This document shows, piece after piece, positions 43,807 through 53,454 of a stretch of DNA of 64,000 nt. Source of the DNA: Pseudomonas sp. PDM05 (lineage in GTDB: Bacteria; Pseudomonadota; Gammaproteobacteria; Pseudomonadales; Pseudomonadaceae); contig NZ_JACVAC010000004.1 of the NCBI RefSeq assembly GCF_014851685.1, positions 310,001 through 374,000 on the forward strand, read 5' to 3'. The notes under the pieces are model-generated. The model made no database searches and was not told where the DNA came from. It saw nothing but the letters and a program-made list of their open reading frames with translations. The translations under genes were made by a program, and so were the position numbers. The first letter of the stretch is position 1. Each line of letters begins with the position of its first letter.

Positions 43807-45047
43807 TGTCTAACTTGGCTCTAACACCCCCCCAGAGTGATCTGGACGTCGCCCCCCTGCTGTTGCCGGCCGCCGTGCTGCGCAACGATGCAGAGGCACT
43901 CAACGCCGCCCACGAGTTGGCCCAGGCGGCACGCCTGCAAGCCGCCACGCGCGATCAGCAACGCAAGCTGCCGTGGGCACAGCTCGAACAGTTCACCCGC
44001 AGTGGCCTGGGCAGTATTTCCATTCCCCGCGAATACGGCGGCCCGCAGGTATCATTCGTGACCCTGGCCGAGGTGTTCGCGATCATCAGCGCGGCCGATC
44101 CCGCCCTCGGCCAGATCCCGCAGAACCATTTCGGCATCCTGCACCTGTTGCAGGGCGCAGCCACCGAGCGCCAGAAAAAGCAGCTGTTCCAGAGCGTCCT
44201 CGACGGTTGGCGCATCGGCAATGGCGGCCCGGAACGCGGCACCAAGAACACCCTGGAACTCAAGGCGCGCATCACCGCCAAGGGCGACGGCTACGTGATC
44301 AGCGGCCAGAAGTTCTATTCCACTGGCGCACTGTTCGCTCACTGGGTGGCGATCAAGGCACTCAACGATGACGGCAAGCAGGTCATGGCCTTTGTACGCC
44401 GCGGCACCGAGGGGCTGCGCATCGTGGACGATTGGTCGGGCTTCGGCCAACGCACCACCGCCAGCGGCACGGTGCTGCTCGATCACGTGCCGGTGGACGC
44501 CGAGCTGGTGGTCGACAACTGGCGCATCGGCGACACCCCGAATATCCAGGGCGCCGTGTCGCAACTGATCCAGGCCGCCATCGACGCCGGCATCGCCCGC
44601 GGTGCCCTCGACGACACCATCGCCTTCGTGCGCGAACGTTCGCGCCCGTGGATCGATGCCAAGGTCGAACGCGCCAGCGACGACCTGTATGTGATCGCCG
44701 ACATCGGCAGGCTGAAGATCGAACTGCATGCCGCCGAGGCCCTGCTGCGCAAGGCCGGCCAGGTACTCGACCAGGTCAGCGCGGCGCCGATCACCGCGCA
44801 ATCCGCCGCTCGTGCCTCGATTGCCGTGGCCGAAGCGAAAGTGCTGACCACCGAAGTGTCGCTGCTGGTCAGCGAAAAGCTCTTCGAACTGGCCGGCAGC
44901 CGCGCGACCCTTGCCGAATTCAACCTCGACCGTCACTGGCGCAACGCCCGCGTGCATACCCTGCACGACCCGGTGCGCTGGAAGTATCACGCCGTCGGCG
45001 CCTACCGATTGAACGGCACCTTGCCGGCTCGGCATTCCTGGATCTGA
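43806..45047 (+). CDS. SfnB-family sulfur-acquisition flavin oxidoreductase, copy 1
   Basis: The 413-residue protein belongs to the acyl-CoA-dehydrogenase-like flavin enzymes used in sulfur scavenging (SfnB/DszC type). Visible blocks are REYGGPQVSFVTLAEVFAIISAADPALGQIPQNHFG, NGGPERGTKN, GQKFYSTGALFAHWVAIKALNDDGKQ and the C-terminal LDRHWRNARVHTLHDPVRWKYHAVGAY. In relatives these enzymes use reduced flavin and oxygen to attack dimethyl sulfone or similar sulfur compounds; the substrate here is unknown. It starts inside the stop of the 20-codon leader and is followed 25 bp later by a paralogue. Confidence 0.88.
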   Translation: MSNLALTPPQSDLDVAPLLLPAAVLRNDAEALNAAHELAQAARLQAATRDQQRKLPWAQLEQFTRSGLGSISIPREYGGPQVSFVTLAEVFAIISAADPALGQIPQNHFGILHLLQGAATERQKKQLFQSVLDGWRIGNGGPERGTKNTLELKARITAKGDGYVISGQKFYSTGALFAHWVAIKALNDDGKQVMAFVRRGTEGLRIVDDWSGFGQRTTASGTVLLDHVPVDAELVVDNWRIGDTPNIQGAVSQLIQAAIDAGIARGALDDTIAFVRERSRPWIDAKVERASDDLYVIADIGRLKIELHAAEALLRKAGQVLDQVSAAPITAQSAARASIAVAEAKVLTTEVSLLVSEKLFELAGSRATLAEFNLDRHWRNARVHTLHDPVRWKYHAVGAYRLNGTLPARHSWI

Positions 45048-45072
45048 CCGACCAGACCTCTGGAGAACACCT

Positions 45073-46266
45073 ATGACTTTCTCTGCAAACGTCGCGGTCA
45101 TCACCAGCGACGAACAAGCCCTTGTTGTCGCCAGCGACCTGGCCGAAGACTTTCGCCGCGACAGCGCCCAGCGCGACCGCGAACGCCGCCTGCCCCTGCC
45201 CGAACTGGACGTGTTCTCACGCTCCGGCCTATGGGGCATCAGCGTACCGAAAGAATACGGCGGCGCCGGCGTGTCCAACGTCACCCTGGCCAAGGTCATC
45301 GCGCTGATCGCCCAGGCGGACGCCTCCCTCGGCCAGATCCCGCAAAACCATTTCTACGCCCTGGAAGTGCTGCGCGTGAACGGCAGCCCGGCGCAGCAAC
45401 AACGCCTGTATGCCGAAGTCTTGGCCGGCCAGCGCTTCGGTAATGCCCTGGCCGAACTGGGCACCAAGACCGCCCACGACCGCGTCACCGCGCTCACCCG
45501 CGACGGCGACGGTTTTCGCGTCAACGGCCGCAAGTTCTATTCCACCGGCGCGATCTACGCCCAGCGCATCCCCACCTCGGTGGTGGATGAACACGGCGTG
45601 CAGCAACTGGCCTTTGTCCCGCGGGACAGCGAGGGCCTGACGGTGATCGACGACTGGAGCGGCTTCGGCCAACGCACCACCGGCAGCGGTTCGGTGGTGT
45701 TCGACAACGTGTGGGTCGCCGCCGCCGACGTGATCCCGTTCCAGAGCGCGTTCGAACGCCCGACCACGGTCGGCCCGCTGGCGCAGATCCTGCACGCCGC
45801 CATCGACACCGGCATCGCCCGCGCCGCATTCGAGGATGCGCTGCACTTCGTGCGCACCAAGACCCGCCCGTGGATCGATGCCGGCAACGACAAAGCCAGC
45901 GAAGACCCCTTGACCCTGAAAAGCTTCGGCCACCTGAGCATCCGCCTGCACGCCAGCGAAGCCCTGCTGGAACGCGCAGGCGAATACCTCGACCGCGCCC
46001 AGGCCGAGAGCAACGCCCAGACCGTGGCGGCCGCCTCGATTGCCGTCGCCGAAGTGCGCGCCTTGAGCACCGAGATTTCCCTGGCCGCCGGCAGCACCCT
46101 GTTCGAACTGGCCGGCAGCCAGGCGACCCTGGCCGAACACGGCCTCGACCGCCACTGGCGCAACGCCCGGGTGCACACCCTGCACGACCCGGTGCGCTGG
46201 AAGTACCACGCGGTGGGCAATTACTACCTCAACGATGCAAACCCGCCACTGCGGGGGACCATCTAA
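45073..46266 (+). CDS. SfnB-family sulfur-acquisition flavin oxidoreductase, copy 2
   Basis: The 397-residue paralogue of the preceding gene has the same blocks (KEYGGAGVSNVTLAKVIALIAQADASLGQIPQNHFYALE, NALAELGTKT, GRKFYSTGAIYAQRIPTSVVDEHGVQ, LDRHWRNARVHTLHDPVRWKYHAVGNY). Sequence differences are spread throughout, so the duplication is old and the two may act on different substrates or as a heteromer. ATG 45073 has TCTGGAG upstream. The monooxygenase gene starts right after its stop, showing a shared transcript. Confidence 0.88.
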   Translation: MTFSANVAVITSDEQALVVASDLAEDFRRDSAQRDRERRLPLPELDVFSRSGLWGISVPKEYGGAGVSNVTLAKVIALIAQADASLGQIPQNHFYALEVLRVNGSPAQQQRLYAEVLAGQRFGNALAELGTKTAHDRVTALTRDGDGFRVNGRKFYSTGAIYAQRIPTSVVDEHGVQQLAFVPRDSEGLTVIDDWSGFGQRTTGSGSVVFDNVWVAAADVIPFQSAFERPTTVGPLAQILHAAIDTGIARAAFEDALHFVRTKTRPWIDAGNDKASEDPLTLKSFGHLSIRLHASEALLERAGEYLDRAQAESNAQTVAAASIAVAEVRALSTEISLAAGSTLFELAGSQATLAEHGLDRHWRNARVHTLHDPVRWKYHAVGNYYLNDANPPLRGTI

Positions 46267-47619
46267 ATGGCCAAGAAAAAAATCCTGCTCAATGCCTTCA
46301 ACATGAACTGCATCGGGCATATCAACCACGGCATGTGGACCCACCCACGGGACACCTCGACCCAGTACAAGACCCTCGAGTACTGGACCGAGTTGGCGCA
46401 AATCCTCGAACGCGGGCTGTTCGACGGCTTGTTCATTGCCGACATCGTCGGCGTGTACGACGTGTATCAACACTCCATCGACGTGCCGCTCAAAGAGTCG
46501 ATCCAACTGCCGGTGAATGATCCCTTGCTGTTGGTCTCGGCGATGGCGGCCGTGACGAAACACCTGGGCTTCGGCCTCACCGCCAACCTCACCTACGAGC
46601 CGCCGTATCTGTTCGCCCGGCGTATGTCCACGCTGGATCACCTGAGCCGTGGCCGGGTCGGTTGGAACATCGTCACCGGCTACCTCGACAGCGCCGCCAA
46701 GGCCATGGGCCTCACCGAGCAGGTCGAGCATGACCGCCGCTACGACCAGGCCGACGAATACCTGGAAGTGCTCTACAAACTCTGGGAAGGCAGCTGGGAA
46801 GACGACGCCGTGCTCAACGATCCGCAGGCACGGGTGTATGCCCAGCCGGGCAAGGTGCACAAGGTCGAGCACCACGGCGAGTTCTATCAGGTGGACGGTT
46901 ATCACCTGTGCGAGCCGTCGCCGCAACGCACGCCAGTGCTGTTCCAGGCCGGCAGTTCGGAACGTGGCTTGCTGTTCGCCGGGCGCCATGCCGAGTGTGT
47001 GTTCATCAGCGGGCAGAACAAGGCGTCGACCAAGGTCCAGGTGGACAAGGTCCGCGCCAGCGCCGTGGAAGCCGGGCGCAACCCGGATGACATCAAGGTG
47101 TTCATGGGCCTCAACGTGATCGTCGGCGCCACCGAGGAACTTGCCTGGCAGAAGCACGCCGAGTACCTCGGCTACGCCAGCGCAGAAGCTGGTGTGGCGC
47201 ATTTTTCGGCGTCCACCGCGATTGATTTCTCCCAATACGCGCTGGACGAACCGATCCAGTACGTGAAGAGCAACGCGATCCAGTCGGCCACCAAGAACCT
47301 GCAGAACAACGACTGGACCCGGCGCAAATTGCTCGAACAGCACGCGTTGGGCGGACGCTATATCACCCTGGTCGGCTCGCCCGAACAGGTGGCAGATGAG
47401 CTGGAAGCGTGGATCAGCGAGACCGGGCTGGATGGCTTCAACCTGACGCGGATTGTCACGCCGGAAAGCTATGTGGACTTCATTGATCTGGTGGTGCCGG
47501 AGTTGCAGAAGCGAGGGTCGTACAAGACCGCCTATGACAGCGGCACGCTACGCGAAAAAGTCTTCCACGCCAGCGCCAGACTTCCCCAACAACACACCGG
47601 ATCGACCTACCGACACTAA
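46267..47619 (+). CDS. FMN-dependent monooxygenase, NtaA/SnaA/DszA family
   Basis: The 450-residue luciferase-like enzyme uses reduced FMN and oxygen. Family features include the N-terminal LNAFNMNCIGHINHGMWTHPRDTSTQYKTLEYWTELAQILERGLFDGLFIADI and the central SRGRVGWNIVTGYLDSAAKAMG with the catalytic-site Gly-Trp-Asn, then DRRYDQADEYLEVLYKLWEGSWEDDAV. Members oxidise nitrilotriacetate, dibenzothiophene sulfone or alkyl sulfur compounds; next to two SfnB-type genes and a methionine-type importer, an organosulfur substrate is likely. ATG 46267 directly follows the previous stop, with GGGGGA upstream. It needs a flavin reductase, which is not seen nearby. Confidence 0.9.
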   Translation: MAKKKILLNAFNMNCIGHINHGMWTHPRDTSTQYKTLEYWTELAQILERGLFDGLFIADIVGVYDVYQHSIDVPLKESIQLPVNDPLLLVSAMAAVTKHLGFGLTANLTYEPPYLFARRMSTLDHLSRGRVGWNIVTGYLDSAAKAMGLTEQVEHDRRYDQADEYLEVLYKLWEGSWEDDAVLNDPQARVYAQPGKVHKVEHHGEFYQVDGYHLCEPSPQRTPVLFQAGSSERGLLFAGRHAECVFISGQNKASTKVQVDKVRASAVEAGRNPDDIKVFMGLNVIVGATEELAWQKHAEYLGYASAEAGVAHFSASTAIDFSQYALDEPIQYVKSNAIQSATKNLQNNDWTRRKLLEQHALGGRYITLVGSPEQVADELEAWISETGLDGFNLTRIVTPESYVDFIDLVVPELQKRGSYKTAYDSGTLREKVFHASARLPQQHTGSTYRH

Positions 47620-47622
47620 CCC

Positions 47623-47716
47623 CTGTGGGAGCGGGCTTGCTCGCGAATGCGCTGTGTCAGTCGACACATTCGCCAGCTGACACAGCGCATTCGCGAGCAA
47701 GCCCGCTCCCACATTT
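47623..47716. repeat. REP doublet
   Basis: Arms tgtgggagcgggcttgctcg and cgagcaagcccgctcccaca are inverted. It sits between the monooxygenase and the metQ-type gene and could weaken or separate their expression. Confidence 0.8.
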
Positions 47717-47761
47717 GGATCTCCATTGTTTGTACCAATACCTTATGACTGGAAAATCATT

Positions 47762-48577
47762 ATGAAAAAAACCCTGCTCGCCCACCCAGTCAAAGCACTG
47801 GCCCTGGCCCTCGGCCTGTTCAGCACGGCGGTGTTCGCCGCCGACGCACCGCTGAAAGTCGGCACCACCGCCGCCTTCGCCATCCCGCTGGAAGCCGCCG
47901 TCGCCGAAGCCGGCAAGCAAGGCCTGAAAGTCGAGCTGGTGGAGTTCACCGACTGGATCGCGCCCAACGTCAGCCTGGCCGCCGGTGACATCGACGTGAA
48001 CTACTTCCAGCACATCCCGTTCCTGGAAAACGCCAAGGCCGCCGCCGGTTTTGACCTGGTGCCGTACGCGCCGGGGATCATCAACAACGTCGGCCTGTAC
48101 TCGAAGCAATTCAAAAGCATCAATGACCTGCCCCAGGGCGCCAGCGTGGCCATCGCCAACGACCCGATCAACAGCGGCCGCGGCCTGCAATTGCTGGCCA
48201 AGGCGGGCTTGATCACCCTCAAGCCGGGCGTGGGCTACAAGGCCACCGAAGAAGACATCGTCAGCAACCCGAAAAAGCTCAAGATCCTGCAAGTCGAGGC
48301 GGTGCAACTGGTGCGCGCGTATGACGATGCCGACCTGGTGCAGGGCTACCCGGCGTACATCCGCCTGTCCAAGACCTTCGATGCCGAGTCGGCGCTGCTG
48401 TTCGACGGCCTCGACCACCCGGAATACGTGATCCAGTTCGTCACCCAGCCCAAGGGCACGCGCGACCCACGGGTGATCAAGTTCGTCGACATCTACCAGC
48501 ACTCGCCGGTGGTGCGCGCCGCGTTGGATAAATCCCTGGGCAAGCTCTACCAGGTCGGTTGGGAAGCCAAGAAATGA
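47762..48577 (+). CDS. metQ: MetQ/NlpA-family ABC transporter binding protein
   Basis: The 271-residue secreted protein has a signal peptide (about 1-27, ending TAVFA). The mature protein carries [34 protein letters not shown] and [12 protein letters not shown], the NlpA/MetQ signature. No lipobox Cys is seen, so it is a free periplasmic protein, unlike E. coli MetQ. It probably binds methionine or another sulfur compound; association with oxygenases suggests the latter. ATG 47762; the stop overlaps the start of the ATPase gene. Confidence 0.85.
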   Translation: MKKTLLAHPVKALALALGLFSTAVFAADAPLKVGTTAAFAIPLEAAVAEAGKQGLKVELVEFTDWIAPNVSLAAGDIDVNYFQHIPFLENAKAAAGFDLVPYAPGIINNVGLYSKQFKSINDLPQGASVAIANDPINSGRGLQLLAKAGLITLKPGVGYKATEEDIVSNPKKLKILQVEAVQLVRAYDDADLVQGYPAYIRLSKTFDAESALLFDGLDHPEYVIQFVTQPKGTRDPRVIKFVDIYQHSPVVRAALDKSLGKLYQVGWEAKK

Positions 48578-49689
48578 CCGCCGCCCACTCTCGACTGCGC
48601 GACCCGGGCACACCGCCCAGGGACGCCGAGCAGACCGAACTGCACCCGGCGCTGAACCGTGCCCATGTGCGCTTCATCAACCTGGGCAAGAGCTATGACG
48701 GCAAGGTGCATGCCTTGCAGGGTATCGACCTGGCGATCCAGCGCGGGGAAGTGTTCGGCATCATCGGCCGCAGCGGCGCGGGTAAGTCCTCGCTGATCCG
48801 CACCATCAACCGCCTGGAGCAACCCAGCAGCGGGCGGGTGTTGATCGATCAGGTGGACATCGGCGACTTCGACGAAGACCGCCTGGTGGCGCTGCGTCGG
48901 CGCATCGGCATGATCTTCCAGCACTTCAATTTGATGTCGGCCAAGACCGTGTGGCAGAACGTCGAGTTGCCGCTCAAAGTCGCCGGTGTGCCCAAGCCCC
49001 AACGCGAACAGAAGGTGCGCGAGCTGCTGGAGTTGGTGGGTTTGCAGGACAAACACAAGGCTTACCCGGCGCAGCTCTCCGGCGGGCAGAAACAGCGGGT
49101 GGGCATCGCCCGTTCGCTGGTGCACGACCCCGAGATCCTGCTGTGCGACGAAGCCACTTCGGCCCTCGACCCGGAGACCACCCAGTCGATCCTCGGCCTG
49201 CTGCGCGAGATCAATCAGCGCCTGGGCCTGACCATCGTATTGATCACCCACGAGATGGCGGTGATCCGCGAGATCTGCGACCGCGTGGTGGTGCTGGAAC
49301 ACGGGCATATCGTCGAACAAGGCCCGGTGTGGCAGGTGTTCGGCGACCCGCAGCATGAGGTCAGCAAGACGCTGCTGGCGCCGCTGCAACACGGGCTGCC
49401 GCCAGAGCTGCAAGAGCGGCTGCAGGCCTCGTCGGCGTCGGCCGCGGCGGCCGTGGTGCTGCGTTTGCAATTCACCGGCAGCGACACCGACGAGCCGGAC
49501 CTGGCGGCACTGTTCGCTGCCCTCGGCGGGCGCGTGCGCCTGCTGCAAGGCGGCGTGGAGCGCATCCAGGGCCACGCGCTCGGGCAATTGTTGCTGGCGG
49601 TGAATGGCGCGCCCCACAGCGCCGACGAATTGCGCAACCGCGCCGCGAACTGGGCGCAACAGGTGGAGGTGCTGGGCTATGTGGTTTGA
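48574..49689 (+). CDS. metN: Methionine-type ABC transporter ATP-binding protein
   Basis: The 371-residue ATPase has Walker [11 protein letters not shown]-loop MIFQHFNLM, signature [19 protein letters not shown], Walker [16 protein letters not shown] and the His switch [11 protein letters not shown]. It ends in a regulatory C-terminal domain of about 100 residues in the NIL-domain place ([19 protein letters not shown]...), which binds methionine in MetN. A 35-residue N-terminal extension precedes the ATPase fold. ATG 48574 overlaps the metQ stop, and the metI ATG lies inside this gene. Confidence 0.88.
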   Translation: MTAAHSRLRDPGTPPRDAEQTELHPALNRAHVRFINLGKSYDGKVHALQGIDLAIQRGEVFGIIGRSGAGKSSLIRTINRLEQPSSGRVLIDQVDIGDFDEDRLVALRRRIGMIFQHFNLMSAKTVWQNVELPLKVAGVPKPQREQKVRELLELVGLQDKHKAYPAQLSGGQKQRVGIARSLVHDPEILLCDEATSALDPETTQSILGLLREINQRLGLTIVLITHEMAVIREICDRVVVLEHGHIVEQGPVWQVFGDPQHEVSKTLLAPLQHGLPPELQERLQASSASAAAAVVLRLQFTGSDTDEPDLAALFAALGGRVRLLQGGVERIQGHALGQLLLAVNGAPHSADELRNRAANWAQQVEVLGYVV

Positions 49690-50323
49690 TCGTTTGTTGC
49701 AGGGTGCCATCGACACCTTGCTGATGGTCGGTGTGTCGTCGTTGATCGCGCTGCTGGTGGGGATTCCGCTGGCGGTGTTCCTGGTCACCAGCGACAAGGG
49801 CGGCATCTACCAGGCGCCGGCGCTGAACCGTGTGCTGGGGGCGTTCGTCAATCTGTTCCGCTCGATTCCGTTCCTGATCCTGATGGTGGCGCTGATCCCG
49901 TTCACCCGGCTGATCGTCGGCACCACTTACGGCGTGTGGGCGGCGGTCGTACCGCTGACCATCGCCGCCACGCCGTTTTTTGCGCGGATTGCCGAGGTGA
50001 GCCTGCGTGAGGTCGATCACGGCTTGATCGAAGCCGCACAGGCCATGGGCTGCCGCCGCTGGCACATCATCTGGCACGTGCTGTTGCCGGAAGCCCTGCC
50101 GGGGATTGTCGGCGGCTTTACCATTACCTTGGTGACGATGATCAATTCGTCGGCCATGGCCGGTGCAATTGGCGCGGGAGGCTTGGGTGACATTGCCTAC
50201 CGCTACGGCTACCAGCGCTTTGACACGCAGATCATGCTCACGGTGATTGTATTGCTGGTGGTGCTGGTGGCGTTCATTCAGCTGGGTGGCGATCGGTTGG
50301 CGCGGGTGCTCAACAAGCGGTGA
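49679..50323 (+). CDS. metI: Methionine-type ABC transporter permease
   Basis: The 214-residue inner-membrane permease of the MetI family has five hydrophobic helices and the coupling loop [35 protein letters not shown] (about 120-154). [22 protein letters not shown] is the family signature. The start at ATG 49679 lies 8 bp inside metN, giving the normal length (217 in E. coli). It is the last gene of the unit; only 39 bp separate it from the methyltransferase. Confidence 0.9.
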   Translation: MWFDRLLQGAIDTLLMVGVSSLIALLVGIPLAVFLVTSDKGGIYQAPALNRVLGAFVNLFRSIPFLILMVALIPFTRLIVGTTYGVWAAVVPLTIAATPFFARIAEVSLREVDHGLIEAAQAMGCRRWHIIWHVLLPEALPGIVGGFTITLVTMINSSAMAGAIGAGGLGDIAYRYGYQRFDTQIMLTVIVLLVVLVAFIQLGGDRLARVLNKR

Positions 50324-50362
50324 GGTATAGTCGGGGCATTCCAGTGCCCGGTATTACCCGCC

Positions 50363-50989
50363 ATGACGCTCAAGCCCGACGACCTCGACCAGATCACCTC
50401 CACCACCCTCGGCCACTACAACAAGGTGGCCGAGGACTTCCGCGAAGGCACCCGCGACCACGATGTGAGCCAGAACATCGATGCGCTGCTGCGGCATATC
50501 CAGGGTACGCCGCCGTTTACCGTGCTGGATTTCGGCTGCGGGCCGGGGCGCGACTTGCAAACTTTTACGCGCATGGGGCATATCGCCGTGGGCCTGGATG
50601 GCTCCGAGCGGTTCGCGCAGATGGCGCGCCAGGACAGTGGCTGCGAGGTGTTGCAGCAGGACTTTCTCAAGCTGGCGCTGCCGGCCGAACGTTTTGACGG
50701 GATTTTCGCCAATGCGGTGCTGTTCCATATTCCCAAGCAGGAACTGCCGCGGGTGCTCAAGCAGCTGCATGGGGCGTTGAAGCCGGGGGGCGTGTTGTTC
50801 AGCTCCAACCCGCGCGGGGATAACCAGGAAGGTTGGAATGGTCCGCGGTATGGGTCTTATCACGATCTTGAGGCGTGGCAGGCATTGCTGGCTGAGGCCG
50901 GGTTTGTGGAGTTGGAACATTACTACCGGCCGGCGGGGCTGCCCCGAGAGCAGCAGCCCTGGCTGGCCAGTGTGTGGCGCAGGCTTTAG
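50363..50989 (+). CDS. Class I SAM-dependent methyltransferase
   Basis: The 208-residue cytoplasmic methyltransferase shows motif I VLDFGCGPGRDLQ (about 55-67), motif II-like GLDGSERFAQMA, the post-I region FDGIFANAVLFHI (about 112-124) and LKPGGVLFSSNPRGDN. The substrate is unknown. It is close behind metI, but the 39-bp gap contains gaggtatagtcgg, a possible start of its own transcription, so it may be independent. Confidence 0.83.
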   Translation: MTLKPDDLDQITSTTLGHYNKVAEDFREGTRDHDVSQNIDALLRHIQGTPPFTVLDFGCGPGRDLQTFTRMGHIAVGLDGSERFAQMARQDSGCEVLQQDFLKLALPAERFDGIFANAVLFHIPKQELPRVLKQLHGALKPGGVLFSSNPRGDNQEGWNGPRYGSYHDLEAWQALLAEAGFVELEHYYRPAGLPREQQPWLASVWRRL

Positions 50990-51006
50990 GGGCGTCTGGT
51001 CTGGTG

Positions 51007-51067
51007 CCTTCGCGGGCAAGCCCGCTCCCACATTTGACCGAATTCCAATGTGGGCTTGCCCGCGAAG
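51007..51067. repeat. REP pair in tail-to-tail order
   Basis: The element reads cgcgggcaagcccgctcccac and then, inverted, gtgggcttgcccgcg, so the order of arms is opposite to the other doublets. It lies between two convergent genes. Confidence 0.7.
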
Positions 51068-51082
51068 GTCTCAAAGCCACCG

Positions 51083-53257
51083 CTAATCGACCTGATACAC
51101 CACCGGTTTCTCACCCACCACTAACGCCGTAACACTGCTCGCGGCATAACCCTCTCTCGGGACCGCCGCAAAATTCGCCACCAACCGCGTGCCATCCGCA
51201 AAGGTGGTCTCCTGCACCTGCCGATCGTCCGTCAGCCAGCGAAACCCGGTCATCGCCTGGGTCGCCAAGCGCTGGTGCAGCGGCCGGAAAAACCGGTCCT
51301 GGCGCTGGATCAGCGGCAGCCGCTGCTCAACCGTCGACGCACTCAGGTGATACAGCGGCGGCACGTTGTAGAGCAGTTGCGTCAGCTCGTTCGCCGCCTG
51401 CACATTGCTCAGTTTCAGGCTGTCGAACAGCCAGTGGTGCGTGGTGATCACCGAGCCATGGAACACCGCCTGATACAGCGGCAAGCGCATGCCCGGCTCG
51501 AAATGCACGGTACGGAACGGTTCCTTGAGCGGCACTGGCTTGAAGAACACCGTCGGTTGCTCCGGCGGGAACCAATTGCCGACGTAATAGGGCGACTGCT
51601 TGTCCTGGGTCATCGCTTGATCACCCCAGCCAATCACCGGCGTTTGCATGCCATGGGCAAACAGGATGCCCTGGGCCGTGATCGCATTGCCGTCTTCGGA
51701 ACCCGTGGGCAACTTGAGCGTGGTGTTCAGCCAGCGCGAAGCATCGATGTTGCCAGCGGCATTTTGCGCCTGGGTCATGGGCGCGCCGTTGCGATAGCTG
51801 TCGAAAACCATGCCGGTGGCGTAGGCATCAAGAAACCAGGCGTTGAAACCGGCCTTGGCCTGCACGGCTTGCGCCCGTGCTTCGAGCAGGGGGCGCACGC
51901 AGCGCGGGTCGGTGTAGTGGCCGGATTGCTGGAAGCCGGCCTTGAGCTTGCCGTTCTTCAACACGATCGCGCAGTCGCGGTAGGCCTGGCGGCCCAGGTG
52001 GGCGGTGGTCCAGTCCGGGTTTTCGCTGGCGGACAACGCGGTTTCATAGGAGTCGTACGGCGCCATCAGAAACCCGGCGTCGACCCCGGTGCGGATCGCT
52101 TCCGGGTGCCAGAGGCCGCCTTCCCAACCGTCGCCCAGGGTCAGCAACAAGCGCGTAAGACCCGCATCGCGCAGCGCTTGAACCGTCTGGCTGCCCCAGT
52201 GTTCAGGACGCTCGCTCAACGCCCCGGCAAACGCCACCGCCAGCTCATTGCGCAGCTGGCCATAACGCGAGGCGAGGCGGGTCATATCCGGTTCATCCAC
52301 CTGCCAACTCTGGCGGGCTTTGGTGTTGATGGCGGCGTTGAGGCCGCGCAACAGCACGGTCTGTTCATAGCGGTTCAACACACGGGTTTGCGCGAGAATC
52401 TGCGCGGCTTCCTTGTCCAGCAACCCCTTGAGTTCGTGCCCGCGCAGCCGCTGGATCAGCAGCGGCCAGTCGCGCACATCCTCCGGCGCCAGCAGGTCAT
52501 TGCCCCACAGGTAGATGTGACTGGCGCCCAGCAGCTTCTCGGCCTCGGGGGTTTGCCGCAGCTTGTCCGCCAGCGGCTCGTAACGGCCCTGCTCCACCCG
52601 CCATTGGCGATAACGCTTGGCGCCGGCCAGCGGATCGGCATCGCCCAGGTGCAACACCAAGGTCATCGGCGCGGTGGGGTCCAGCGCAGTGAATTCGTGG
52701 GCCACCGACAACGCCAGCGCGTCTTTCCAGCTCAGGCGGTTGTTGTAAGGATTGGTCAACAGCCAGTTCAAGGTGAAGGCACCGTGGTCCATGCCCCACA
52801 AGGGCAGGCTGAGGTCCTGGGTGGTGTTGAGGTCGCCCTGTTCCACCAGAAAGGCTCTCCAGACGGCATTGTCGGCGGGCACGTAATGCCCTTCGGCCAA
52901 CGGCCAGATCAGGCCCTTGCCGAGGGCGCTGGCGGGTTGTTGAAGGATCGTTAATTCACCCGGTTCGCGTGCGGTGATGGCAAGCATCAGGTCGCGTTGC
53001 GCAAGGCTGGCCGTGACGCGAAAGGCTCCCCACTGCCAACTGGCTTGCTGGGCGCTCTGCGCGAGATCGCTGACCGCGCGTGCGGCAACGCCGCTAGAGG
53101 CCTGTACCGGCGCCTGGCCGCTGGGCGTGGCACGGATGGCGAGGGTCGCGGGGTCGAGTTCGATACGCCATAGCGGGTTTTCGAGGACGGTGCTGGCAAG
53201 GGCCAGCGGGGAGATGAGGAATGTGCAGAGCAGCAAAAGGTGACGATGCCAGTTCAT
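51083..53257 (-). CDS. Secreted glycoside-hydrolase-like protein
   Basis: The 724-residue protein has a signal peptide (about 1-22, MNWHRHLLLLCTFLISPLALA) and no membrane anchor after it. The first 220 residues look like the beta-sandwich that often precedes a glycosidase barrel. The middle contains a likely barrel with acidic segments (LLTLGDGWEGGLWHPEAIRTGVDAGFLMAPYDSYETA, FNAWFLDAYATGMVFDSYR) that recall GH101-like enzymes, where the Asp in FLDAYA would be catalytic. The C-terminus is beta-rich. Family assignment is from fold order only; the sugar is unknown. I choose ATG 53257 rather than 53299 because it begins the signal peptide. Confidence 0.6.
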   Translation of the reverse strand: MNWHRHLLLLCTFLISPLALASTVLENPLWRIELDPATLAIRATPSGQAPVQASSGVAARAVSDLAQSAQQASWQWGAFRVTASLAQRDLMLAITAREPGELTILQQPASALGKGLIWPLAEGHYVPADNAVWRAFLVEQGDLNTTQDLSLPLWGMDHGAFTLNWLLTNPYNNRLSWKDALALSVAHEFTALDPTAPMTLVLHLGDADPLAGAKRYRQWRVEQGRYEPLADKLRQTPEAEKLLGASHIYLWGNDLLAPEDVRDWPLLIQRLRGHELKGLLDKEAAQILAQTRVLNRYEQTVLLRGLNAAINTKARQSWQVDEPDMTRLASRYGQLRNELAVAFAGALSERPEHWGSQTVQALRDAGLTRLLLTLGDGWEGGLWHPEAIRTGVDAGFLMAPYDSYETALSASENPDWTTAHLGRQAYRDCAIVLKNGKLKAGFQQSGHYTDPRCVRPLLEARAQAVQAKAGFNAWFLDAYATGMVFDSYRNGAPMTQAQNAAGNIDASRWLNTTLKLPTGSEDGNAITAQGILFAHGMQTPVIGWGDQAMTQDKQSPYYVGNWFPPEQPTVFFKPVPLKEPFRTVHFEPGMRLPLYQAVFHGSVITTHHWLFDSLKLSNVQAANELTQLLYNVPPLYHLSASTVEQRLPLIQRQDRFFRPLHQRLATQAMTGFRWLTDDRQVQETTFADGTRLVANFAAVPREGYAASSVTALVVGEKPVVYQVD

Positions 53258-53372
53258 TTTCTTCGACCGTTTGAGGTGAAGGTCGAGAGGGTAGAACACT
53301 GCACAGCCTCAAACGACCGCAGTCAATATTTCAGGAGGTTTCCCACAAGCCAAAAGGCATGTGGAGATCCAA

Positions 53373-53447
53373 ATGTGGGAGCGGGCTTGCCCGCGAAGGC
53401 GGTGGGTCAGTCAGCACACTTTTAACTGACAGACCGCTCCCACATTT
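53373..53447. repeat. REP doublet with short right arm
   Basis: The left arm is complete (aatgtgggagcgggcttgcccg) and the right arm is only gaccgctcccacattt, having lost the gcgggcaag part. It lies between the glycosidase-like gene and the end of triC. Confidence 0.7.
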
Positions 53448-53454
53448 TTTGACC

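Noticed and set aside
47745..47765. Six-codon frame overlapping the metQ start, resembling a leader peptide
   Set aside because: No ribosome site and too short to tell from chance, unlike the 20-codon frame before sfnB.
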